The notes under the pieces are model-generated. The model was not told the origin of the DNA and made no database searches. It was given only the letters and a program-made list of their open reading frames with translations. From Centroberyx gerrardi (lineage: Eukaryota; Chordata; Actinopteri; Beryciformes; Berycidae), in the NCBI RefSeq assembly GCF_048128805.1, contig NC_135997.1, positions 4,193,116 to 4,257,115 on the forward strand: DNA of 64,000 nucleotides. The letters are read 5' to 3'. A program made the position numbers and the translations under genes. Below are positions 48,162 to 60,115 of this stretch, in pieces (the first letter of the stretch is position 1; each line of letters opens with the position of its first letter).

Positions 48162-51100
48162 TTTTTGACTTTCAGTTGACTCACACTACGCCCCTTCATG
48201 TCTCGATGGTGATTATTTCCCCATTTTTCTGTCTCCAACTCCAAGTAATGGAGTGAATCTTCCTGCCTTTGTCAACAACACACTCGAAATCAAAGTCAGA
48301 GCCATAGCAAAATACGCCACGTAAGGAAATTCCACATTAAAATCTTGTTATAATTTTGCTGTTTTTTGTTATGTATGAGTTAAATAGAAGAATCATGTCC
48401 CAGTGCATCATTCGGAACGTACAGTATCATTTTTCATAGTATTAGCCAGTAGTTCAATATACTTTAGATGGATTTTAACAGAATTAGCTTGCAGAATATT
48501 GCTGTCCTTGTTGACCGGGGCAAGTTTATGAAAACATTGTTCCTCTTGTAGGATCTACGACCTCCTTGTCATTGGACCAAAGGGCATTTCAAAGCAGAGG
48601 ACCTCCACAGAAGAATATACCATAAAATGGACACCAGCGGATAATGAAGTGGATGACCATTTCCCCATTTGCTTTTATTTTGAGGCATTAGATAGGTGAG
48701 CTTCACATAAACTATCCAGTTTATTCCAAATCACATTAACCAGATGACCAGTTGATACCAATATGCAAAAATCTTCACAGGATGTTGTATTTGGCTTCTG
48801 CTTACATATTTTTGTATTTTCATGTTAAATGTGTTACATGTAGCATTTTTAAACAACAATATATCATTGTCAAATTAATTGTTTGTGCCAGTTGTTTTTG
48901 CCTGTTTTGTGCCATAAAGCAATCCAGCAAATTTCCTGCAAAACAATGGCAAACAATGTAAAATACATTGTAAAGGCTGCCATTCTTCTCAGTGGATGGT
49001 TTTGTTTGTTTATGGTAATTAGACTAATATCTCAAACTTAATGTGTTAATAATTTATTAATGTTAAAATGCTACATGGAGGACCTTTAACAGTTCACTGG
49101 TGAAACAGTTTGTACCATTTGAACTCCATCCCCCCAGACGTATGAGTGTTTGGAATAATTACCTTTGCCAAGTAGGTTATTTTTATGCCTGTTAGTTTGT
49201 CTGTCAGCATTAGGGCTGCCCCCTAATAGTCGACCAAACGTTAGTCGATGAGAAGAGTCTTGGTCGACCAAGTTTTCATTGGTCAGTTAGTCGCAGGGAA
49301 AACCCCCCCCCAAAAAAACAAACTCTCAAACTTCATTCGGGAGCTGCGCCTTGTGGTTAAAACAGTTATTAGACCAGGATTGCAAGGACGTGCAGTGTCG
49401 GATTTTGTGCAATTTGGACACACAACACGTTCAATATTAATAAACTTTGAATAAACAAGCGGACAGCGCTCTGTGCAGCAGCGGGGCTCAAAGCAAGCGA
49501 CTAATAGCCTACGCCTATTGTATGTTTTTTTTGGGTGAACCAGAGTGTATTTCACCGGTGTTTCTGACCGCTAGAAGCCGCGACTTGGGTGTGTTTTTTC
49601 CCGTGAACCAGAGTGTATTTCACCGGTGTTTCTGACCGCTAGAAGCCGCGACTTGGGTGTGTTTTTTCAAAAAAAAAATTTTTTTTTAAATAATTAAATG
49701 AATATCATAAACGTGCTACGACTAGTCGACGAATGGCTTGAACTAACGACTACTAGTCGACTAGGAAAATCTTTGGTCGGGGGCAGCCCTAGTCAGCATA
49801 ATATCTCAAAAACTTATGAACGTGTTTCCATGCAATGTGGAATTTACAATTTGACAGATAGATCTTGGGCCAAGGAACAATTGATTAACTTTTGGTGGTG
49901 ATCCAGATCTGGGATTTCCACCATTAGACAATTATCGTTTTTTAACCAAAACCATGAAACTGTAACTGTAGCCATTCAGTCTGAATATCAGGCTAGAAGC
50001 TAATGGACATAGACACTTGATTCCAGATCCTAACGGTATGGTTGCATGATCAAGAATTCAGTTTAATTTATGGTGATGGGAATGATGTCTGTGGGCGTAA
50101 CAGCAAGTTGGAGAATTGTTCAGCGTTGGCGGTGGTTTGCACTCTCTGAGTGCCTTCTAGTTTTTTAGTATTCAGATTTGAGACCATTGATTTCCAGATA
50201 ATTGACATTACAGACTATATTGAGGGCAACTTAATTGAATAATTTACCACCTTTAATGTTCTATTCAAGACACTACAGAGTCTATCATTCAGAGCTGCGC
50301 TGTGTGATTGCTGATGTTGGACACCATGGTGAGTTGATACACTTTTAACTCCTCAGAAAATTAGCAAAGCATCCCGGTGAAACAAATGCTAGGTTTCATG
50401 AATAATTTAATGCTCAATAGTTTGTTTTGACTATTGGATATTGGCTGTTCTTGTAGGTGCTGAAATGGGATGTTTTAGGAAAGAGGGACACATGCAGAGT
50501 TATGGACATTTTTAACCCTCATGTACAGTAGCTGCACAAGTTAACACAGAACATATTCTTAGGGTTATATCCCGCTGAATGAAACTGAAAAATATTCACA
50601 TATTCATATATGTTTTGGCATGAGATCTGCTTTTCCTTGACTAGACTGAGGTGATCTACCGGTGCCAGTTAAGCAGATTCAGTGAAAGCAGGATGACTAT
50701 CCATAACCAGTGACATTTTCCCCTTGTTTCTTACCTGCCCATGTTCTGTGTGCCTCAACATATGATCGACAGCTTTTTCAAAATAATTTAAAAATCAAAG
50801 AATAGCTATTAATGTTTAATATAAATGTTCTGGAAACACATTTTCCCAGCGATCATTCTGGAGAAGGGTTCTGCACTCAATCAAATTTCAAGTCATCGCT
50901 ATTATGTTGTGCGTCACACTTGAGTCCAAGTCACATGTCTCAAGTCTTCACCTCTGTTCACACATCATCACAACGGAACAGAAATAAATGTTACGTACTG
51001 TATCTCACACTTTTCAGAGACCGTTGTACGCTGCAATGAAACCACGATGACAGTGGAAGTGGCGAAGAGCTACCTCATCAGACGCAACGAGGACAACTTA

Positions 51101-52956
51101 CACCTGAAAGACTTCAACGATCCTGCCTGCAACCTGACAAAACGCTCCAACTACACCCACCTGGTCGCCATCATGTCGCTGAACACCTGTGGGACCACAC
51201 TGGAGGTACAGCACACTAAACTAACACAGTGTACTCTGTTTGCAGGTGTACATGGCAAGGCAAGGCTTACCAAAATTATGGCTGAGAAAGGATCACTTTT
51301 GTTCAGTTGTCAACAGCCGTAGACAATCTTAGTTCTTTGCAGATTTTGGGCCCTAAGACCTGGTTTCTTAAAGTTTATGTACAAAGTTAGGGTAGATCAT
51401 TGTTTGGAGGAGCTTCTAAAAAGCATCACTATAAATGTAATAGTGACAAGGCTAGTGAACCTTCTCTGCAGCACAAAAATCATGTATCAACATTCAACAT
51501 TCATGAAAGATGAAAACAATACACTTTGCTAAGAGATTTAATGGTAGAATTGTATAGTTTTAAGTATAATCAGCATTCTAATATCCACAAATAAGACACT
51601 GATTTGAGCAAGCCAGTGGGGAACAACCTGCTTTGCCATCATTACAGCTGAGCCAATTTTGGGACATAACATACATAATATCCTGTACATTCTGAAATTT
51701 CACTATTTAGCATATTTGACATGGTATAAGGTACATTAGCGTCCAACACCAAGAGAAGTCAACCTTGGTGTAGGACGTAAATTAGAACAGGATGCATTTT
51801 GGTTTAATCATGGCTAATGATGTGAATAACTCAGCTATAAACTGACAAAACTGTTATGGAAACTGAGCTTTGTCTATTACAATACACAACTGAAAATAAT
51901 GCTAGTAATAATGGTGATAGTAATGTCAGCTTGGTTGTAAATGTTAGCTAGTTGATAAATCTGAGCTGAAAAGTCTGGTCACCTAAAAATATCTTTCTGG
52001 TAATATTTTCCAGTGCAACATTAAAAAGGGCGTTTGTGTTAAGGTGTTTTTCGCTGGGCTTTATATAATGTGCTATTTCTTATCAAAGCAATGAATCAAT
52101 CAATAAATCCACCAGCCGAGTGTTAGAATTGTAATTCACGCTAGCAACATCTATTGCTTCCTCTCAAAGTTACTCTTCCCAGTCTCAAAAGTCCAGGGCT
52201 TTCCAACATGATAAATTAATATTTTCTTTCACTTTTAGGAAGATGAAGACAACCTTGTCTTCAAGAATGAGATCACATCTGCTGACCCAACTGAAATTAT
52301 TTCCAGGCAACATGATGTTGAGATCGCCTTTTCATGTGTCTATCCCAAACGGGCCAACCTGACGCTGGGATTCAGACACAAAAACCCATATGCCTTTACA
52401 GAGAGAGGCTTTGGTTCTTTCAGCTTTCAGTTTGAATTCTTTGAGAGCAAGAGGTTCAGGAAACAGAAGGAGGCCAGCACTTACCCAGTGGAGGTGTACC
52501 TGAAACAGATGATCTTCTTGGAGATTGATGCAACTACCTCCATCCCCAACACAGAGCTGTTTGTGGAGTCCTGCAAGGCAACTCCCTATGATAACCCAAA
52601 CTCTCGCATCACCTACACCATCATTGAAAATGGGTAGGTGTACGCAGTGATGAAGCCAAGGGCGGATATTTCATTTCACTGTTGGGGGGGACAATAAACA
52701 GAAACATTTCTCAAGAGCAATTCCTGAAGGGGACACCAAAGGTGCCGCCAAAAGTACTGTTGTATTAAATGTATATAGAGGTCCATTATGAAACATTTCC
52801 ATAAGCACTTCATTCCTTTCTTCTGAAGATTTTATCAAATTGCCTTTGATATTACTGGGGTCTTTCTACTTGGCGTTTCGGTGCACTGAAAAATGATCGG
52901 ATGTCTGTTTTTCTTTTCTCTGCCATTTTAACTGACTGGCTGACAAATAGACACAC

Positions 52957-53001
<45 letters not shown>

Positions 53002-56000
53002 CATGCAGGTTATTTACAGTAGTAGGTGAGATGCAACACCCATTAACTGAACTAAAGCTAATATATGCCTAATTAGATTTAGTTTTCCCGAAAAAGCAGA
53101 TCTCTAATGTTTTGCTGTCAATGTGTAAAAGTCCAGAACGCTATGAAGCCTGCCAGAAACTTACTTCAGGGTCTTTTTTAAGAATTAAGTCTTCATTTAT
53201 TTCCAAAATTATAAACAAAATTACATAGTGGCAGCCATTTTACATGCAGTAAGAAAAAAAGAATATACTTAGAACCTAATTACGTAGGGTAAGTTCATCT
53301 TAAATAGCCTATTATATTATAGAAATATTACTGTTACCATCTACAAAAGATAATTTTGGTATGAAAACCCGCATTTTAATTTAACCAAGTATCCTGTATC
53401 ATAAATACATGTCTGGCATTTGTAACAAACCAAACCGCTTGAAAATCGGTCGAAAATTCAGTGAGTTATGATGATTTTAATTGTGGATAGACCTCCTGCC
53501 TCCATAGATGTACATGCATTAGGAGACGCGGCTGCTCCGTACCAACACGCTGACGCACAAGATTCAACCGCGAGGTAATGGAGCGAACAAAATGTAGTCT
53601 GGTTACAATTGTGAATGTGTTTTATTCTATTGAGTGGTAGAAGTAAAGAAAAATGTCTGACACATACTTTGTTTTAAGTTAACCTTTGCGAAGCAGCTAC
53701 TTACTGGAGGTCAGCCACCACTGACACACTTCCAGAGATCCTCCACAGACACTCGTACCGAGGGCTAATGTGTGTGTGTGTGGGTTCGGGGAGTCAGGTA
53801 GGCAGTGGACCAAACCACTGTCAGGCATATGAGAAGGGGGGGTTATGTTAGTTATGTTTACAATGATATATTGAGGGGGACAACTCTCTGTTTTTCCCAG
53901 GAAGGGGGGGTCCGGACCCCCCTGTCCCCCCCGTAATTTCCGCCCATGGATGAAGCATCCAATTCCTTGTGTGTTACATGTATTAGACATCACTATATGT
54001 GCACATATATTATTCCCTTAGATTGTGTCCAGTGTAGTTATTATGAGGAATGCTAGTATTTCTATTTCTAAACCATTATTACTGTATTATTACAGGTGTG
54101 TGAGGGACAACACAGTGCAAATTTACCCTGGCTCCAAGTCTCAGTTCAGATTTGGAATGGAGGCTTTTGAATTCATTGGTGCTCATGAGGAGGTAAAGTG
54201 AAACATACCACCATGTTGTTTACAGTGAGATGTGTAAATGTACTTTTGGTTTAGTTAAAGTGATGGGCCATCACAGCATGTCCCCAGCTGTGCCCAGGTA
54301 ATCTGAGGAGGGAGTGACTTCAGCCCACTGTGTCCGTAGGTCTACATCACCTGCTCAGTCGTCATGTGTGAGACTGGGGTTCCTGGGACCAGGTGCACTC
54401 AGGGCTGCATCAGGTCCAACTCAGGGAACCAGCTCCACAAAAGGGAAGCTATCGCCGAGACTTCCATGCACTCCATTTCCCAGGGACCTTTGCATCTGAT
54501 TAAAACTTCTGACAGCCAAGGTGAGTGTGCATATACACTACCACTCAAAAGTTTGGACACACCTAATTGAATGTACTGTGTTTTTCATTCTCTTAAAGCC
54601 AATTTGATCTAAAGGCTTATGCTTAAATGCTTGAAATTAGTTTCTTAGACAAATATAAATAGTGAAGTTGATCCTATGTATGAATTTCTTTCCAAAGCCT
54701 TTGCCTTTCCTTCAATGCAAAGGGCGGCTACTTTAAAGAAACGAAAATATAAGATAGTTTTGATTTGTTTAACACTTTTTTGGTCACTGCATAATTCCAT
54801 TTATGTTATTTCATAGTTTTGATGGCTTTATTGTTATTCTAAAAGTGTTCAAAATAGTAAAAATAAAGAAAATGTGGTGTGTCCAAACATTTGACTGGTT
54901 GTGTATACACATACAGTATATCAATGAAATCAAAGTTTATTTGTCAAGCTCCCATATATGTACTGTATATAAAGTCAGTTTGCCCACTGCATTGTGCTTA
55001 TGTACATTCATTTGTCAGTGCGTATGTTTACCAGCAGGGTGGTAAATCTGTTTAACCCAGACATTGCCACATTATTGTGGGTGGAAAATGCAAAATGCTC
55101 TCTCACAGTTGTTGAGTTGCATGCGGACCATGCATCCATGGCACAGTCATTTTGCACTATAGTTCTGCTTCTGACTGTTCTTAACTGAATAATTGCATCA
55201 GGTTGCAGCCAAGACTGTCTGTTCAGTGACACAGAGACTTTTTGACAAGTTCTTGGCCTCATGGAGTAGATTCTTTTAAATTATAGGGATACTAGCGAGA
55301 GGCAAGCATATTATTGTACATCTCTTTAGGCACAGATGTAGTAATAATAATGCACCCAATGTTGGACTGATGTCTAAATTCAATAAGTTAAGTTACACTG
55401 TGATACATCAAACCATGGCCTGTTGCTCCCACAGCAAACCGTAGTAGCATAGCATATAGCAGAGCTGGGAGTGAGCCAAACAACGCTGGGATTAACATTT
55501 TCATCTGTCCATAAAAAGACTCATCTGCACAAAAACATGCGTGTCTCATAATAAACAAGCATAATGCAGTGGGGAGATCACAGAAGATGTGCAATCACCA
55601 TGGCATAACTCAAGAACTCTGAGAAATCTTTATGTTCCTCTCCAAATTAATTGGACAATGTGCATATTCACATATATATATTAAAATGTTAATGTACAGA
55701 TTCACCACACATTTGATCTGACCATGTAGTTTGTAAATGTCCACATCAACCGATCAATACGTATTACGCACTTTTACAGTTTTCCCACATCATATATATA
55801 ATTGACTGATTGTTATTTGGTTTTGTTGGATCTGAATTCCAGTCTGGCCTCTAACACACTTCTCTTTTTTTTTGTATTTCTTTATGTTTGTATTTCCCTT
55901 TTAGCCTCTGGACCAAGCCTGCATGTGGGCATGAACCTAATGTTCATTGTCGGCTGCCTCCTGGTGTGTGGAGTGGTGGTCTACCGGTCCAGGAGGTCCA

Positions 56001-56041
56001 AAGCTAAATACCAACCCCTGCCAAACTCTGACTCCAACTGA
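41911..56041 (+). CDS. ZP-domain type I membrane protein with mucin-like repeat, paralogue B
   Basis: Thirteen exons: 41911-42051, 43149-43339, 44606-44770, 45882-46020, 46607-48065, 48176-48320, 48552-48695, 50279-50328, 51018-51205, 52239-52633, 54096-54192, 54340-54520 and 55905-56041. They total 3432 nt (1143 aa). Exon 8 may instead start at 50270 (+9 nt, in frame). Order: signal peptide (1 to about 20); Cys-rich module with DLGTRSDTG and DPDGDQVRCRYG (about 21-260); RRKR (261-264); mucin-like Thr-rich repeat (about 276-673); linker; ZP domain (about 812-1061, with FVESCKATPYDNP, CETGVPGTRCTQGC); LHKR (1070-1073); transmembrane helix (about 1107-1125); basic tail. Exon sizes and phases track ZP-A one to one except exon 5 (1459 versus 199 nt). 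The probable role is a glycosylated cell-surface or shed matrix protein, by inference from the architecture. The family is not named here. Confidence 0.88.
42199..42415. mobile_element. MITE-like fragment in ZP-B intron 1
   Basis: It shares GATTTAGAGTTACAGCCCAT and ACTGACTGTGTGCAGACACC with the ZP-A intron 5 element (25726-26370), but is internally shorter. Confidence 0.55.
43089..43132. repeat. (TG)n microsatellite next to the ZP-B exon 2 acceptor
   Basis: A TG run ending about 16 bases before the exon 2 acceptor TTTGTAG, in place of an ordinary polypyrimidine tract. Confidence 0.9.
44908..45545. mobile_element. Non-autonomous DNA transposon with long inverted ends, ZP-B intron 3
   Basis: The left end (GCAGCCCGTCTGGTGA, then GTGGCCATGACTTAGTAACG and TGTGGGAACA) recurs inverted at the right end (TGTTCCCACACGTTACTAAG, GTCATGGCCAC, TCACCAGACGGGC). 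The arms are roughly 85 bp. The interior repeats GTGGCCACGACTTA-type units. No transposase frame is seen. Confidence 0.8.
46751..46762 (+). other. Furin-type site RRKR directly upstream of the mucin repeat
   Basis: AGG CGT AAA CGT codes RRKR at residues 261-264, followed by D and then an Asn/Thr/Ser-rich lead-in to the repeat. It matches the R-X-K/R-R consensus. ZP-A has no such site at the equivalent place. Confidence 0.7.
46797..47990 (+). repeat. In-frame minisatellite coding a Thr-rich mucin-like domain
   Basis: Units of 21 bp (GGAGCAACAACGACCACAGGT, coding GATTTTG) alternate with 18-bp units (GATTTG). Variants carry AGC/GCC (Ala), GGATCA (Ser), AGATCA (Arg-Ser) or ATGAGC (Met-Ser). There are roughly fifty units by eye, ending in a Thr/Pro-rich ACA/ACC run. 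All indels are multiples of three, so the frame is kept. Dense Thr suggests O-glycosylation. The lack of stops in other frames and on the other strand produces long spurious open frames. Confidence 0.95.
48123..48160. repeat. (CT)n microsatellite acting as a polypyrimidine tract
   Basis: A pure CT run 15 bases before the exon 6 acceptor of ZP-B, in a very short intron (48066-48175). Confidence 0.9.
49140..50170 (+). repeat. Old dispersed repeat, plus copy, split by a hAT element
   Basis: Flanks such as CTGTTAGTTTGTCTGTCAGC and AATATCTCAAAAACTTATG, GGTGGTGATCCAGATCTGGG, and GTTCAGCGTTGGCGGTGGTT belong to one unit that also occurs reversed at 35160-35600. The hAT element 49211-49791 sits inside it. 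Confidence 0.7.
49211..49791. mobile_element. hAT-type non-autonomous element (581 bp)
   Basis: The ends TAGGGCTGCCCC and GGGGGCAGCCCTA are bracketed by a perfect 8-bp target duplication GTCAGCAT (49203-49210 and 49792-49799). Inside, a 68-bp unit is tandemly duplicated (49535-49602 and 49603-49669). ACTAGTCGACTA-type words lie near both ends. No transposase remains. Confidence 0.92.
52657..53948. mobile_element. hAT-type non-autonomous element (1292 bp) in ZP-B intron 10
   Basis: The terminal repeats CAAGGGCGGATATTTC and GTAATTTCCGCCCATG are flanked by a perfect 8-bp duplication GATGAAGC (52649-52656 and 53949-53956). It begins only about 24 bases after the exon 10 donor. Subterminal G-runs (GGGGGGGAC) mirror the C-runs at the right end. 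It carries the (CA)n tract 52958-53000 and no transposase frame. Confidence 0.9.
52958..53000. repeat. (CA)n microsatellite inside the hAT element
   Basis: A CA run of about 43 bases, carried within the 52657-53948 element. Confidence 0.9.
54536..54903. mobile_element. Tc1-like MITE, copy 1 (ZP-B intron 12)
   Basis: It begins CACTACCACTCAAAAGTTTG and ends with the complement (TTTGACTGGTTGTG), flanked by TA on both sides. It starts 16 bases after the exon 12 donor. The interior is nearly identical to 56806-57107 but keeps about 65 more bases. Confidence 0.9.
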
Positions 56042-56805
56042 GGACCGGAGCCTTTTTTATCCAGTCAGATCTTTAAGGTGATGGGAGGGATCCACAGGTC
56101 AATTTGAGCACACAGTCCTGTTTTTCTACTGACAATGTTTAGTATCTTTTCTTGGATTTGGGTAGTTTGAATCATTATTAGACAATAGGGGCTCGATTCA
56201 GACTTTGTGAAGATGCGCATGTTTGAGCTGTTCCTGTTCAGTGTGTGAACGGAGGACTGGGGCGTGTCTTCACCTGCACACAGGTTCATTCAAAACCTTG
56301 GTTGCTCTGTCCTTCCCATCAAGATAGTGGAAGACTGGCCACGGACTTTTTTGCATTTGCATGTCAGTTGTCATGTTAATTCAGGTTTGTTTAGGACAAC
56401 TGTGCTTGAAAATTAAATTGGCAACTTGTCCATGGGTCATTCATTGGATAAAAACATTATGCTTTACAAAATGTGAAATCATTTAAGCTATTCCACATTT
56501 TTTGCCTAGAAAAATCACTGATTTCTTTACATCAAAAATATGTTTTATATCAAAAGATGACAACTACTTTCTGCTCAACTCACTGATATGACACTCTCCA
56601 CTTCATTTCTCATGTTGGTGGCCAAACCAGAGCAACATGATGGGCAGAACCTGGAAACTTTGAGCATCACATACCAATCCAAACTTAATGGAATGTTGTC
56701 TTTTCCTTTTGCTAAAATTTTGTTCCTTTGTGCTTCTGTGATGCAACAGGAAGGAATTTGTCCTTAATTGTTTGTCTTCGTACATCAGTGTCTGGTCAAT
56801 ATATA

Positions 56806-57107
56806 CACTACCAGTCAAAAGTCTGGACACACCTGATTGAATGTATGTTTTTCATTATCTTAAAGCCATTTTGATCTAAAGGCTTATGCTTAAATGCTTG
56901 AAATTTGTTTCTTAGACAAATATAAATAGTGAAGTTGATCCTATGTATGAATTTCTTTCCAAAGCCTTTGCCTTTCCATCAAGGCAAAGGGCAACTACTT
57001 TAAAGAATCTAAAATATAAGATAGTTTTGATTTGTTTAACACTGCATAATGTGGAAAATAGTAAAAATAAAGAAAAATGCATGTGTCCAAACTTTTGACT
57101 GGTAGTG
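56806..57107. mobile_element. Tc1-like MITE, copy 2 (ZP-B 3' UTR)
   Basis: It begins CACTACCAGTCAAAAGTCTG and ends CAAACTTTTGACTGGTAGTG, with TA on both sides. It has the same orientation as copy 1 and lies inside the predicted 3' UTR. Confidence 0.92.
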
Positions 57108-57505
57108 TATGTATATTGCTTCTTCTCATTGCCATTAAGAACTGCACTAGGCAGCGGGAGAGAAAGGTCAGAATCTGAATCTGCATATCAAAATGTGAAG
57201 CGGGACACGCCTCGACATAAGATGATGATATCCGTCACCTGAAGTGCGCACACTGCAGGACACTAATCCCACGTGCAACTCCAGCGTTTGATTCACATAT
57301 TTAAAAACTGAACTTAGCATCATTGCACGGCACTTAAGTGAAGTCTGAATCGGGCCGAACATGATTACTTTAACATTAATTCTAAGTCTTTATGTCAAGC
57401 TTCACTTCAAATGTCTGTTGTGTTGGGATAATCACCTGGTAACTGAAATAGAAAACATGTTATGCTACAGTTTATAAAGACAACAGGGAAACGTCTCTGA
57501 AGAAC

Positions 57506-57511
57506 AATAAA
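57506..57511 (+). terminator. Candidate polyadenylation signal of ZP-B
   Basis: AATAAA followed by TTTTATTTGC and a TGTCTTGTCTG stretch, about 1.47 kb after the ZP-B stop. It is a good positional candidate; earlier cryptic ends are possible. Confidence 0.55.
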
Positions 57512-58940
57512 GTTTTATTTGCAATATTCCTGTCTTGTCTGAGTCATTTAGAACCGGGCATGGCTGCATGGCTTTTAGTTTTAGTGAGCCTCTCATTCCT
57601 TTAGATTGAATTTGTGATTGATAAATATGAATGTGTGTCAATGAAGTGAGGAAAAAACTGTGGGAAGGTGAAGATGACTTATTCAATTTGGTAAAATGAC
57701 AAGTAAAAAAAAATGTGTTATTCAGGCAAAAGCAGTGTATTCTTCAACTTCACATCCTCTTCAATATGTATTATCACTATTATTTGAAATTTGATGAGTG
57801 TGGACTGCCCATACTCATTTTGTCATGAATAAGCAAAACAATGTGGCCTTACGCTTAATTCATTTTAGACCATTTTTACATCCATGCAGATTACTGTGAA
57901 GATTGAAACTGAAAGGATTCTACTTGCTGTAAACATGCCAGCGAAATGAAGGAGGAGCTGGTTTCGCCCTAGCCTTTGTTTAGTGAATCAGGTCTGGATT
58001 ATTAAAACACCGCAATTGTTATTGCTTGGCTCTTGAGCCAACTGTGGTTACTTCCTTGTAGAATTATATATTGAAGAATTAAGCACCTATTATTTTTCAC
58101 TGGAACATTATGCCCTAGATTTCTATACTATATTAGCTGCTGTCAGTTAACAGTCAACTCTTGATGAGAAGGATTTCCATTCTATCATTATTATTATTAT
58201 ATGTAGCTAATAAGAAGTCTAGCAGTTGGCAGCAGGCAACAGAAAACAATATAAACAGTCATGTTGAAATGACAGTAAAGTAGCACAGGCATAAGCTGGA
58301 TGGACACAGCAAACAGGGTGACAAATAACAACAAGGACACCACTAAAAGTAATTATTATTATAATTATCATAATGTATCTCTCCATGCACATTCCTGAAG
58401 ATACTCTGGGAGGGAGCGATACCACTCTCGCGGTTGAGAGGAACCATCATATTAAATAGTTTTAACTTTAGGCCTTTTGTATATGCACACACATTATTGC
58501 GCAATATTAAACAAAAAGTGTTTTCTTAACTGTGCAGATGAGGAAGTGACTATAATCTGTCCTCATCCTACTTCTGTCAAGTTGATCAGGTCAGGTTTCT
58601 CACAGCGTTCCCTGTAAAATGATACCTAATCACTGACATTGGTATTCTTTACGACCAGCATGTGTCAACTGTGGATACTTCACTTTAGATGTAATTGTAG
58701 AATCATTAGCCTGACCAAGTAATGTAAATCAAAAAATGTTTTGTTCTACAATGATCTGAATTTTAATAGAAATGACTGTCTAATGAGACAATCCAAGCCT
58801 GTCTTTGTAGTCTGGTGTTAATTCTACAGTATATCACAATGTGACATCATAATGAAGATGTGGGCGTTTAGTCACTTTAGTCTCATTGAGTAACCGGCTT
58901 TAGAGATGGGCTAGGGGTTACGTTTCTCACATAAAAGCTT

Positions 58941-59523
58941 AAAGAATAAGTTTGGCGATTTTGGAACTATATATAATTTGTCTCTTACATACCTGTAGTA
59001 CTTGGACCCGCAGACGGGGTTTATCAAAATATCTCCAAAAAAAGCCAGTCTGTGAAAACGATATGGGACTAACCGTCGTATTTCTATCCACAGAGCGGAA
59101 AGCAGCAGCACTGCACCATTTCCACTCAGTGGATCATCTTCTACCAAACTCTACTGTTTACAATCTCACCTGACCGTCCAAAACCAGATCACTCCACCAG
59201 TAACGACCTTTCACCCCACAGCGGTCTGTGCTGCGGCAGAGAAAAATAGTTCTGTTATTTCCCTGATTAGTGAAAGTGTGCGTAATAGAGGAACTGAGTC
59301 ATGAAATCAGAGCTCATTTTCATTTATGATCTTTTCCATTCACTCTCAACGCCCTGTGGAGCCTAAAATATGGCTTTTTTAGAGATATTTTGACAAACCC
59401 CAGTTGGACTCATTGTTAGCAGTAAGAGGCTACGGAGCTCGCCGTTGCGGGTCCAAGTACTACAGGTATGTAAGAGACAATATACAATTATATAAAGGTC
59501 CAAAATCGCTGAGCTTATTTTGA
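58941..59523. mobile_element. Fold-back element (about 580 bp)
   Basis: The left GGCGATTTTGGAACTATATA, GTCTCTTACATACCTGTAGT and ACTTGGACCCGC recur inverted on the right (GCGGGTCCAAGTACTACAGG, TATGTAAGAGAC, CCAAAATCGCTGAGC). A second pair, TATCAAAATATCTCCAAAAA and AGAGATATTTTGACAAA, lies further in. No coding capacity. Confidence 0.85.
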
Positions 59524-59659
59524 GTGTTGATAAGGAGAGTTACCCTGCATTCACACTGACTGATGGGTCGCTGTATTCTGACTGATTTTGGGTGGTGTGA
59601 GACACTCCTATTGCATTTTGCTAAATCTCTCACACATCATTGTCAGTATGAAAGGGTAG

Positions 59660-60115
59660 GTCTGACCTCATTACATACCTAGATGGCTTCATTGGTATTT
59701 TGTATTTACAAAGCCATCATAGGGCAAGTCCCTGGTTATTTAAATTTCCTTTTTATTTGTTGTTCTCAGAACTTACCACTTGCCACTGTTCCTCGCCCTT
59801 TCATGGAATTTGGGAAGATGACTTTTAGTTATTATGCTTCATGGTCCTGGAATCAGCTCCAGAAAGATGCAAATCTGGATCACTTCATCCCTCTGGGTGA
59901 TTTTAAAAGTCTAATGCAGTCCTTAAAAACTGAGGTTTGCAGATGTTTTACTTGAGAGTGTATAATGTGTAACTTGTTGTATTGTGGTTTTGTGTTGTAT
60001 TTTACGTATATTGTAATATCTGCTTACAGTGCATGGTTAGCCAGGGCTCCCTTGAAAAAGAGATAGACATTTCAATGGGACCCACCTGGTTAAATAAGAG
60101 AAATAAAAACAAAAC
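59660..60115 (+). pseudogene. Rex1-type LINE: reverse transcriptase C-terminal remnant and 3' end
   Basis: The frame 59683-59955 reads like the tail of a LINE polymerase protein (IYKAIIGQVPGYL, VPRPFMEFGKMTFSYYASWSWNQLQ cut to its key words, ending with a FKSLMQSLKTEV-type stretch). It is followed by AGCCAGGGCTCCCTTGAAAA, AATGGGACCCACCTGG and TAAATAAGAGAAATAAAAAC, a typical Rex1/Babar 3' end. It is 5'-truncated and inactive. Confidence 0.7.
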
